Source: Planctomycetota bacterium (GTDB taxonomy: Bacteria; Planctomycetota; Phycisphaerae; Phycisphaerales; SM1A02). Taken from it: a stretch of DNA of 38,733 nt. Location of the stretch: contig JAQCEQ010000025.1 of the NCBI GenBank assembly GCA_027618565.1, forward strand, positions 1-38,733, read 5' to 3'. The notes below the pieces were generated by a model. It was not told the origin of the DNA. It searched no databases and saw only the letters and a list, made by a program, of their open reading frames with translations. Below, piece by piece: positions 17,153-23,876 of this stretch. The position numbers and the translations under genes were made by a program. How positions within the stretch are numbered: the stretch's first letter is position 1; each line of letters opens with the position of its first letter.

Positions 17153-18529
17153 ATGCGAAGCACCATCGCCGCCTCACTCTGCGCCGCCACGCTGACCGCC
17201 GGGGCGTTCGCCCAGGGCATCACCCTTGACACCCTCTTCATCGCGACGGGGATCACCTACCCGACCGCCATCACGCACGCCCCCGGCGACGACTCGCGGC
17301 TCTTCGTGTGCAACAAGCGCGGGTACATCAGGATCATCGACCTGACCACGAACACGCTGCTCTCAACCAGCTTCTTGAACATCGATTCGATCTCCGGCGG
17401 CGGCACCAGCGCTGGCAGCGAGCAGGGGTTGCTCGGCCTGGCCTTCCACCCCAACTACGCCACCAACGGCTACTTCTTCGTCAACTACACGAACACGGCG
17501 GGATCCACCGTGATCGCTCGCTATCAGGTGTCGGCGGACCCGAATGTCGCCAACTCCACGAGCGCGCTGCAGGTCATGACCTGGGCGCAGCCGTACACCA
17601 ACCACAACGGTGGCTGGATCGAGTTCAGCCCCGTCGATGGCCACATGTACATCGGCACTGGCGACGGTGGCAGCGCCAACGATCCGGGCAACACCGCGCA
17701 GGACATCACGGCGCAGCGGCTGGGCAAGCTCTTGCGCATCGATCCCAACGTCGCCGGCACCGTTCCCCCATACACGATTCCGTCCGACAACCCGTTTGTC
17801 GGCATTAACGGCGACGACGAGATCTGGGCCATTGGGCTCCGCAACCCGTGGCGCTGCGCGTTCGATCGCGAGACCGGCGACCTGTACATCGGCGATGTCG
17901 GCCAGAACGCCGTCGAGGAGATCGACTACCAGGCCTACAACGCCGCCGGTGGCCGCAACTACGGCTGGCGCTGCAAGGAGGGCAACAGTTCGACTGGCCT
18001 CTCCGGCTGCACACCCAGCGACCCCAGCCTCACGAACCCAATCGTGACGCACAATCACACGGGCGGGACCACCGGTGGATTCTCAATCACGGGCGGTCGT
18101 CTCTATCGCGGATGCTCGATCCCTCAGCTTCAGGGCTACTACATCTACGCCGACTATGTGACCGGCAATTTCTGGTCGCTCAAGGTCGTGGATGGCGTGG
18201 CGACGGCACTCACCTCGCGCACCTCGCAACTGGCCACGGCGGCCGGCGCGCAAGCGGTCAACCAGATCTCGGCCTTTGGTGAAGATGCCCAGGGCGAGAT
18301 CTATGTCGCCGACCACGGCGGCGGCATCTACAAGATCATCAATGTCACCGGCGATGTCAGCTGCGAGCCGCCATGCGCCGGCATCGACCTCAACTGTGAC
18401 GGCATGATTGATGGCATCGATCTCGGCATCCTGCTCGCTGGCTGGGGTGGCACCGGTGGCGACACCAACGGCGACGGCACGACCGATGGTGTCGATCTTG
18501 GCGCGATGTTGGCCGGCTGGGGCAGCTGA
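17153..18529 (+). CDS. Secreted PQQ-dependent sugar dehydrogenase-like beta-propeller with dockerin-like tail
   Basis: Residues 1-20 are a signal peptide (MRSTIAASLCAATLTAGAFA). Residues about 21-400 match the soluble aldose/glucose/sorbosone dehydrogenase propeller: ITYPTAITHAPGDDSRLFVC, EQGLLGLAFHPNYATNGYFF, NHNGGWIEFSPVDGHMYIGT, GDGGSANDPGNTAQ, KLLRIDP, IWAIGLRNPWRCAFDRETGD and LYIGDVGQNAVEEIDY. Family members oxidise sugars with PQQ or bind them without it; the substrate is unknown. Residues 409-458 carry two dockerin-like segments (GIDLNCDGMIDGIDLGILLA and GDTNGDGTTDGVDLGAMLAG), matching the tail of the protein at 5792-7834. ATG 17153 has GAGAAAAG as Shine-Dalgarno; in-frame codons further upstream to 17081 encode no signal peptide. 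Confidence 0.9.
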   Translation: MRSTIAASLCAATLTAGAFAQGITLDTLFIATGITYPTAITHAPGDDSRLFVCNKRGYIRIIDLTTNTLLSTSFLNIDSISGGGTSAGSEQGLLGLAFHPNYATNGYFFVNYTNTAGSTVIARYQVSADPNVANSTSALQVMTWAQPYTNHNGGWIEFSPVDGHMYIGTGDGGSANDPGNTAQDITAQRLGKLLRIDPNVAGTVPPYTIPSDNPFVGINGDDEIWAIGLRNPWRCAFDRETGDLYIGDVGQNAVEEIDYQAYNAAGGRNYGWRCKEGNSSTGLSGCTPSDPSLTNPIVTHNHTGGTTGGFSITGGRLYRGCSIPQLQGYYIYADYVTGNFWSLKVVDGVATALTSRTSQLATAAGAQAVNQISAFGEDAQGEIYVADHGGGIYKIINVTGDVSCEPPCAGIDLNCDGMIDGIDLGILLAGWGGTGGDTNGDGTTDGVDLGAMLAGWGS

Positions 18530-18562
18530 ACCGTTCGGAAGCCTGACCAGTCGGTCATTCAC

Positions 18563-19360
18563 TCAGGGGCGCTCGCTGGGAACGGCGGGCGCCCCTTTCT
18601 CTTGCGCTGCCAGCGCCGCATCCGCGGCTCGTCGCTTGGCGGCAGCCCGCAGGTTGAGGCCCTCCACCAGGCCGCTGAAGGCCATGGCGAAGTAGAGGTA
18701 GCCCTTGGGGACATGGAAGCCGAATCCGTCGGCAACCAGCATCATGCCGATGAGCAGGAGAAACGAGAGCGCCAGCATCTTCACCGATGGGTACGTCAAT
18801 ACGAAGTTGCTCACCGGCTCCGCAAAGACCAGCATGACCACCATGCTGGTGACGATGGCAGCCACCATGATGATGACCTTGTCCGGATCCACCATGCCCA
18901 CCGCGGTGACCACGGAGTCGATGCTGAAGACCATGTCCATCAGCATGATCTGCGCGATCACCACCGTCATGGTGGCGCGCTTCGTGGCGGACTGCGCCCG
19001 ATGGCCGTCATCGCCCATCACATGACCGATTTCCATGGTGGACTTCCATAGGAGCACCAGGCCGCCGACGACGAGCACCACGTCGCGCCATGAGACGGCG
19101 ATGTCGCGCTCCATCACCTGCGCTGTGAAGAACGGTTCTGTCAGCCCCGCCAGCCAGCTGAGGGCCAGGAGCAGCCCGAGCCGCATGACCATTGCGCCGA
19201 CCAGCCCCAGTCGTCGCGCCCCCTTCTGTTGTTCCGCGGGAAGCCTGCCCGAACTGATCGCGATGAAGACCAGGTTGTCGATGCCAAGCACCACCTCCAG
19301 CACCGTGAGGGTGAGGAATGCTGCAAGCGTGTCAAAGGTCAGGAGCGCCGAGAAATCCAT
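18563..19360 (-). CDS. TerC-family integral membrane protein
   Basis: A 265-aa protein with about seven membrane helices. The two inverted repeats of the family are seen: TVLEVVLGIDNLVFIAISSG near residue 20, and LMDMVFSIDSVVTAVGMV near 140, each with an Asp in a helix that is thought to bind metal. Bacterial TerC-family proteins have been linked to manganese efflux and metallation of exported proteins, and to tellurite resistance in plasmid clusters; no other ter genes are nearby, so the metal role is favoured. The C-terminus is Ala/Arg-rich. ATG 19360 lies 23 bp from the divergent DUF1573-like gene. YoaE/YgdQ-like members of the same superfamily are an alternative name. Confidence 0.9.
   Translation of the reverse strand: MDFSALLTFDTLAAFLTLTVLEVVLGIDNLVFIAISSGRLPAEQQKGARRLGLVGAMVMRLGLLLALSWLAGLTEPFFTAQVMERDIAVSWRDVVLVVGGLVLLWKSTMEIGHVMGDDGHRAQSATKRATMTVVIAQIMLMDMVFSIDSVVTAVGMVDPDKVIIMVAAIVTSMVVMLVFAEPVSNFVLTYPSVKMLALSFLLLIGMMLVADGFGFHVPKGYLYFAMAFSGLVEGLNLRAAAKRRAADAALAAQEKGAPAVPSERP
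18566..18600. terminator. Terminator between convergent sugar dehydrogenase and terC genes
   Basis: GGGGCGC (18566-18572) pairs with GCGCCCC (18589-18595), followed by TTTCTCTT on the plus strand. It overlaps the last codons of the terC-family gene, so it serves mainly the plus-strand gene. Confidence 0.7.
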
Positions 19361-19369
19361 GAGGGCGCG

Positions 19370-19376
19370 TACACTA
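19370..19376. promoter_or_regulatory. Overlapping divergent -10-like boxes (junction 19360/19384)
   Basis: The 23-bp gap between divergent ATGs holds TACACTA. On plus, TACACT (19370-19375) ends 8 nt before ATG 19384. On minus, TAGTGT (complement of 19371-19376) ends 10 nt before ATG 19360. No Shine-Dalgarno sequence on either side. The arrangement repeats that at 4628-4635, also next to a DUF1573-like gene. Confidence 0.5.
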
Positions 19377-19383
19377 GCCGCAG

Positions 19384-20439
19384 ATGAAGGACGAAGCAGG
19401 ATGTTGGCGGATGGGATGGTGGTTGCGATCGGCTCGTGCGCTGCTGGTCGCCACGGTTGCCGCCACGCTGGGAGCGGCGGCTCTCCAACAGGTGACGCTC
19501 CTCAACGGCACCAAGGACTTTGGACGCGTCCGGCCGGGGAGCACGCACACCGCCCAGTTCGCACTTCACAACGCCGGCACCGCGCCCGTGACGGTCCGCG
19601 CAGCCGTCCCCTCCTGCAAGTGCACGGATGTCGGTCTGGTGGCCGGCACCGTGATTCCGGCTGGCGGGTCGATCCCGTTCAGCGCCACGCTGGCCGTGCC
19701 GACCACCCCGGGCGAAAAGGACGCCAAGATCCAGATCGTCTTGGACGACGGCAGCGCGCCGCTCGTGGCGCAGATGAAGGCTGTTGCCAGCCTGCCGGTG
19801 GAGGCAACCCCCGCGTTCGTGGACGCGCTCAAGGGAAAGTCAACGGGGATCGTCACGCTCCGCAGTGAGGACGGGAAGCCATTCCGCGTGCTCTCTGCAG
19901 ACGGCAGGCCACCGGTGTGTGTCGGCTTTGACCCCGCCAAGGACCAGCCGCGCGCGGAGTACACGCTTCAGTGGGAGTTCAGTGCGCCCGCCTCCGGCGA
20001 TCCGAGGCTGTGGTGGATCGTGGCGACGGATCGAGAAGATGCGCCGCTCGTCGCGCTGCGTGTGCGGCACGAACTCACCGGGAGCAAGGCCGATGCGGCG
20101 CGATTCGACCGCCACTGGTGGGCACCCGAACAGTTGGTGCTGGCGAACCGGGTGAAGGCCGGCGCGCCGGTGACGCTCACGCTGGACCTGGAACACTACA
20201 ACCCGAGTGCGCGTGGCGCGGTGCAGCGACCCGAGTGGAGCGCCGTCCAGTCCGTCAGGTCGATGACCCCATTCGCGTCGGCGGCGCTGGTTTCAAACGC
20301 TCCCGCGGGTGACCACTCGTCAGTCACCTTTTCCTTTACTCCCGCTACCGGCACCAAGGGGTTCCTGTTCGCCCCCGTGGAGATCACGACGCCGACCGGT
20401 TCGGGCGTGGTCCCGGTCGTTGCGCTGGTCACAGATTGA
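19384..20439 (+). CDS. Exported DUF1573-like (Ig-like/ASH-type) protein, paralog B
   Basis: A 351-aa paralog of the protein at 3518-4621. A hydrophobic export segment lies at about 18-36 (RALLVATVAATLGAAAL). The DUF1573-like region follows: KDFGRVRPGSTHTAQFALHN, then TVRAAVPSCKCTDVG with SCxCT at 77-81, then VIPAGGSIPFSATL. The second shared block is GKPFRVLSADGRPPVCVGFD (164-183), followed by ALRVRHELTGS. The C-terminal third has a proline/threonine-rich beta-type sequence. Function is unknown. It is the first gene of a four-gene run: its TGA overlaps the TTG of the metallophosphoesterase (TTGA), then tsaB and a pseudo-receiver gene follow. A TACACT box lies 8 nt before the ATG. Confidence 0.85.
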   Translation: MKDEAGCWRMGWWLRSARALLVATVAATLGAAALQQVTLLNGTKDFGRVRPGSTHTAQFALHNAGTAPVTVRAAVPSCKCTDVGLVAGTVIPAGGSIPFSATLAVPTTPGEKDAKIQIVLDDGSAPLVAQMKAVASLPVEATPAFVDALKGKSTGIVTLRSEDGKPFRVLSADGRPPVCVGFDPAKDQPRAEYTLQWEFSAPASGDPRLWWIVATDREDAPLVALRVRHELTGSKADAARFDRHWWAPEQLVLANRVKAGAPVTLTLDLEHYNPSARGAVQRPEWSAVQSVRSMTPFASAALVSNAPAGDHSSVTFSFTPATGTKGFLFAPVEITTPTGSGVVPVVALVTD

Positions 20440-21344
20440 CCCACCGCGTGAGTGAGGCGACCGAACCATCGCTGGACCTGCAGGACGCCTCAGCGGTCTG
20501 CGACCTGCTGCAATGCGCTGGGAACACCTTGATGTCGCGCGAGGGTCGGGACGGCGCGGTGCAATGGCTCCCGGATCACGGTCGGTTGCTGGCGACCGGC
20601 GACTTGCACGACAACCCGCGCCATTACGGCATCATCATGCGACTCGCTGGCTTGGAGCGTGGGAGCGATCGGCATGTGGTGCTGCATGAACTCATCCACG
20701 GTGAACACCTCATCCACGGCGCGGACCTCTCGTACCGGACGCTCTGTCGCGTGGCCGATGCGGTGCAGTCGTACCCCTCGCAGGTCCACCCGCTCATCGG
20801 CAACCACGAGGTTGCGCAGGCGTTCAAGCTCCGCGTGGCCAAGGGGTTTGGTGAACAGACGGCACTGTTCGAGGCGGGGCTGGAGCTGATCTTTGGGGAT
20901 CGAAGCGAAGAGGTCAGCCTGGCGATCGACGCCTTCATCCTGTCCATGCCGCTCGTGCTCCGTTCGCCGTGGGGGCTCTTTGTGAGCCACTCCACGCCGG
21001 GGCCAGCGCAGCTTCCCGGTTTTGACACCAGCATCTTTCGCCGCCCGCTGAGCGCGGCGGACTTCGCGCCGATCACGGGCGGCGCCTGGCAGCTCACCTG
21101 GGGGCGGGGCCAGACGCGCGAGAGCGTGGCTCGATTCCTCGAGATGGTGGACGCGAGGCTTCTGGTCTGCGGACATGCCCTGGTGGAGACTGGGGCGGAG
21201 GCGATGGGGCCCCAATTGCTCTTGCTCAACAGCGACCACGAGCATGGGGCCGTTGTGCCGATTGACCTGAGCGGTCCGCCGCCTCGTGCCGATGAGTTGG
21301 CCATGGAGTCACTCCCGTTGCGCGCATTCATGGAGGTTCAGTGA
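20436..21344 (+). CDS. Calcineurin-like metallophosphoesterase with altered second motif
   Basis: A 302-aa cytosolic protein of the serine/threonine phosphatase-like metallophosphoesterase fold. Motif I is GDLHDN (55-60), motif III is GNHEVA (from 122), then SHSTPG and CGHALVETG. Motif II, normally GDxxDRG with a bridging Asp, reads HELIHG (84-89), so the usual metal-bridging Asp is replaced; similar HExIHG versions exist, as far as I recall, in other planctomycetes. It may therefore bind metal differently or act on a specialised phosphoester. TTG 20436 overlaps the upstream TGA; GTG 20448 is an alternative start. The stop overlaps the tsaB start (TGATG). The substrate cannot be told. Confidence 0.85.
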   Translation: MTHRVSEATEPSLDLQDASAVCDLLQCAGNTLMSREGRDGAVQWLPDHGRLLATGDLHDNPRHYGIIMRLAGLERGSDRHVVLHELIHGEHLIHGADLSYRTLCRVADAVQSYPSQVHPLIGNHEVAQAFKLRVAKGFGEQTALFEAGLELIFGDRSEEVSLAIDAFILSMPLVLRSPWGLFVSHSTPGPAQLPGFDTSIFRRPLSAADFAPITGGAWQLTWGRGQTRESVARFLEMVDARLLVCGHALVETGAEAMGPQLLLLNSDHEHGAVVPIDLSGPPPRADELAMESLPLRAFMEVQ

Positions 21345-22057
21345 TGGGAGGGGTCACGCGCCCGAGGGGAACTTGGCTGGCGATCGAGTCCAGCACGCCG
21401 CACGTCTCGGTGGCCACCGGACAGTGGGATGGGGTACGCATGGAGATCCTGGGCGAGGTCGACCAGGTGGCAGTGGCCGGTGGCGACCTGATCGCCTCGC
21501 TGGTGGATCGCCTCGCTCCGGATCCATCGCCTCTCTCGGGAGTGGTGGTCGGCACCGGTCCGGGGGGATTCACGGGGGTTCGCATGGGCGTGTCGATCGC
21601 GCAGGCGATCGCTGAGGCTCGACACATTCCGATCGCCGGCATCCCGTCGGCCCACGCCTTCGGGCTGGCAGCGCTCGAGTCGCGCGAGAAGGGACATGCG
21701 GGAGGCATGGCCGTCTTCACCGCCGCGCGTGGCGAGGCCTGCTGGCTGTCTGTGTTCGAGACCGGCGCTGGTCCATCGATCCGCCTTGTCTTGGAGTCGC
21801 TGGAGATGTCTCTGCCTGGGTTTGAGGGTGGAGATGGCTCCACGCTCGCAATCTTTGACCGCCATGCGCCGGCTTGGGTCCGGTTGCATCGGGGCTGGGG
21901 CGCAACGGGAGACCTCCCGGCACGGGGGCTGGCCCGGGCACTGCTCAATGCTGCGACGAGCGAGGCGGTGTTCTGGCACGCAGACCCTGCGCAGGTTGTC
22001 CCTCAGTACGCCCATGCACCCTCCGTGACTCCCTCCGGTCCGAAAACGCCCATTTGA
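21344..22057 (+). CDS. tsaB: tRNA threonylcarbamoyladenosine biosynthesis protein TsaB
   Basis: TsaB (YeaZ) is the scaffold partner of TsaD in making t6A37 on ANN-decoding tRNAs. The ASKHA-fold N-terminus is WLAIESSTPHVSVATG, and the signature GTGPGGFTGVRMGVSIAQAI begins at residue 70 (GPGSFTGLRIG in most). At 237 aa the length is normal. ATG 21344 shares its A with the upstream TGA and has GGAGG 7 nt ahead; GTG 21341 is a possible alternative. TsaD, TsaC and TsaE are not in the window. Confidence 0.9.
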   Translation: MGGVTRPRGTWLAIESSTPHVSVATGQWDGVRMEILGEVDQVAVAGGDLIASLVDRLAPDPSPLSGVVVGTGPGGFTGVRMGVSIAQAIAEARHIPIAGIPSAHAFGLAALESREKGHAGGMAVFTAARGEACWLSVFETGAGPSIRLVLESLEMSLPGFEGGDGSTLAIFDRHAPAWVRLHRGWGATGDLPARGLARALLNAATSEAVFWHADPAQVVPQYAHAPSVTPSGPKTPI

Positions 22058-22093
22058 CGGTGGGTTCGCTTCAGTGCGCCTGTAGAGGGGTCG

Positions 22094-23191
22094 ATGTGCG
22101 GAATGAGTTTTTCCATGCCATTGGCTCCTCACATCGTCGAATCGCCTCTCGGTTCCTTCGCTCCACGCCCTCAGCGATGGATCGGAGGAGTTCGTGTACT
22201 GCTGGTTGGCGGCGGCGCGGACCTGGAGCGCGAGGTCCGTTATGCAGCTGGCCCCCGTGGGAATGTGCGCTCGCAAGCGCGGCTCGCCGGGTGTGCGCCA
22301 TTCATCCGCCAGGGGGCTGTTGACCTGGTGATCGTCGCCCCCAGCGCTGGCCAACACCTGTCTGTGTGGGAGTGTCGATTGCTGCGCGTGGCGACCAAGT
22401 CGTGTGCCGTGGCACTGGCGTCGGTGTCGCCGCCTCACGAACAGTGGGACGAGGCGGTCCACATGGGGTTTCAGGGGGTCATCGACCTGGGAACGACATC
22501 GCAGGAACGGATGGACTTGCTGGCGACCTTCGTGAGCAGGGCCATGGCGCAGCGGCAAGCGGCGAGGCGCATCGCTGTGCTGGAAGCCGCCTGCCGCCGG
22601 ATGCGTCGCGAGCGCGAGGAGACACAGGCCGAGGTTGGCCGATTGGCGGTGTCGCTGGCGGAGCAGCGATCGCACTGCGACTGCCTCGTGGCGGAGGCCA
22701 GCGTGGTGTCGGAGTTCCGAACGCTGCTGTCGCTTGAAGTGGAAATGGACGCGACGCTGCGTACGGGACTGACGGCCTTCGTGCTTCGCACGGGAGCGGC
22801 CAACGCGGCGCTCCTGCTGCCCACGGCCAACGGGGGCTGGACCGTGGCCGCGTACCTGAAGTCCACGCGTTCCCGCGGCGCGGTGGAAGGCATGCTGCGC
22901 AACCTTGCCGAGGAACACGCCCCCGCGGTGGCCGCGCAACACGCCCTGGTCGCGTTGCAGCCGAACACCACGACGCCGAACTGGAGCGATCTCCACGGCA
23001 CGATGTTCGGGTGGAGCGCGTTGGTCGCGCCGTGCTGGGGGGAGTCGCGCGCCGAGGCTGTGATCATTGCCTTCCGCGACAGCGATCGTGCCTACGAACC
23101 CAACGACCGGCGGATTGGAGCACTGCTCGCTAGGGAGCTGGGTCGAGTGCTGGAACGGAACCGTCGCGTCGAGTCTCGGACCGCGGCCTGA
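22094..23191 (+). CDS. Degenerate receiver (pseudo-REC) protein with coiled coil and GAF-like region
   Basis: A 365-aa cytosolic protein of unknown function. Residues about 32-150 look like a response-regulator receiver fold (RVLLVGGG, then VDLVIVAPSAG, then VALASVSPP and a final helix FVSRAMAQRQAA), but the phospho-acceptor position is Ala in VDLVIVAPS and the acidic pocket at the N-terminal strand is GGG. Residues about 155-205 form a charged coiled coil. The C-terminal part (EFRTLLSLEVEMDATLRTGL, then NAALLLPTANGGWTVAAYL, ending in FRDSDRAYEPNDRRIGALLA) is GAF-like. No output domain is visible. GAGGGG precedes ATG 22094; ATG 22103 is the alternative. It lies 36 bp after tsaB and its 3' end overlaps psd on the other strand by 62 bp. 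Confidence 0.75.
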   Translation: MCGMSFSMPLAPHIVESPLGSFAPRPQRWIGGVRVLLVGGGADLEREVRYAAGPRGNVRSQARLAGCAPFIRQGAVDLVIVAPSAGQHLSVWECRLLRVATKSCAVALASVSPPHEQWDEAVHMGFQGVIDLGTTSQERMDLLATFVSRAMAQRQAARRIAVLEAACRRMRREREETQAEVGRLAVSLAEQRSHCDCLVAEASVVSEFRTLLSLEVEMDATLRTGLTAFVLRTGAANAALLLPTANGGWTVAAYLKSTRSRGAVEGMLRNLAEEHAPAVAAQHALVALQPNTTTPNWSDLHGTMFGWSALVAPCWGESRAEAVIIAFRDSDRAYEPNDRRIGALLARELGRVLERNRRVESRTAA

Positions 23192-23876
23192 GCCGCACCA
23201 GCGGGGTCGCACCGCTCCGCACGACATCACCCTCCTTGACGAGCACTTCGCAGTCGGCGTGCGCTGGGAGCACCAGCTCCGTGGTAGACCCAAACTTGAT
23301 CAGTCCCCAGGTCTCGCCGCGGACGAGCTGGTCGCCGGGCTGGAGCTGGCAGATGATCCGGCGGGCGATGGCGCCCGCGATCTGGCGGATGCCGATCCGG
23401 ACCCCGTCGGGCCGGACAAGGGTGATGTCCACCATCTCGTTCTCCTTGGCGCTCTCCGGAGATCGCGCGTCCAGGTACCGGCCCGGCCGGTGGACGATGT
23501 CCGTGACGGTCATCGCGCACGGCGCCCGGTTCGTATGGACATTGAGGACGCTGAGGAAGATGCGGATGACGATCGCGTTGGCGGTCGCGGCGGATGCCAC
23601 CGAAGGAATCGTGTCGCGGTCGTTGCGAGCCATCGTCGGATGATGTACGGCTTCCACCGCGGAAATCCTGCCGTCGGCGGGCGAGAGCAGGGTGTCCTCG
23701 CCGGTTCGTGGGACGGCGCGGAAGGGCTGCCGGAAAAAGGCCGCGAGGCAAAGCCAGAGGAACGCCACCAGCCACACCCACGGCGCGCGACCAGTCTCGA
23801 CGAGCCACAGGGACAGTGCCACCGCGAGGGCGAGAGAGCCGCCCCATTCTCGGAAGCCCCAGCGACAGAGCGTCAC
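23130..23876 (-). CDS. psd: Phosphatidylserine decarboxylase proenzyme
   Basis: Makes phosphatidylethanolamine from phosphatidylserine. The protein has two N-terminal membrane helices (about 10-27 and 31-50) and then LLSPADGRISAVE, LNVHTNRAP (HxNRxP) and LIKFGSTTELVLP. Self-cleavage between Gly196 and Ser197 in GST would create the pyruvoyl group; LGST is usual, FGST here. This is the short, membrane-anchored form found in many bacteria. GTG 23876 overlaps the TGA of the upstream HTH/membrane gene (GTGA), so the two are cotranscribed. The last 20 or so residues (RPRSETRRDGSVPALDPAP) extend past the normal family end and overlap the convergent gene by 62 bp. Confidence 0.92.
   Translation of the reverse strand: MTLCRWGFREWGGSLALAVALSLWLVETGRAPWVWLVAFLWLCLAAFFRQPFRAVPRTGEDTLLSPADGRISAVEAVHHPTMARNDRDTIPSVASAATANAIVIRIFLSVLNVHTNRAPCAMTVTDIVHRPGRYLDARSPESAKENEMVDITLVRPDGVRIGIRQIAGAIARRIICQLQPGDQLVRGETWGLIKFGSTTELVLPAHADCEVLVKEGDVVRSGATPLVRLRPRSETRRDGSVPALDPAP

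Noticed and set aside
18563-19360. Tellurite-resistance cluster
   Set aside because: Only a TerC-family gene is present, without terZABDE; a metal-homeostasis role is more likely.
21338-23293. 651-codon minus-strand open frame over tsaB and the pseudo-receiver gene
   Set aside because: It crosses two well-supported plus-strand genes and part of psd in another frame, with Arg/His-rich shadow composition.
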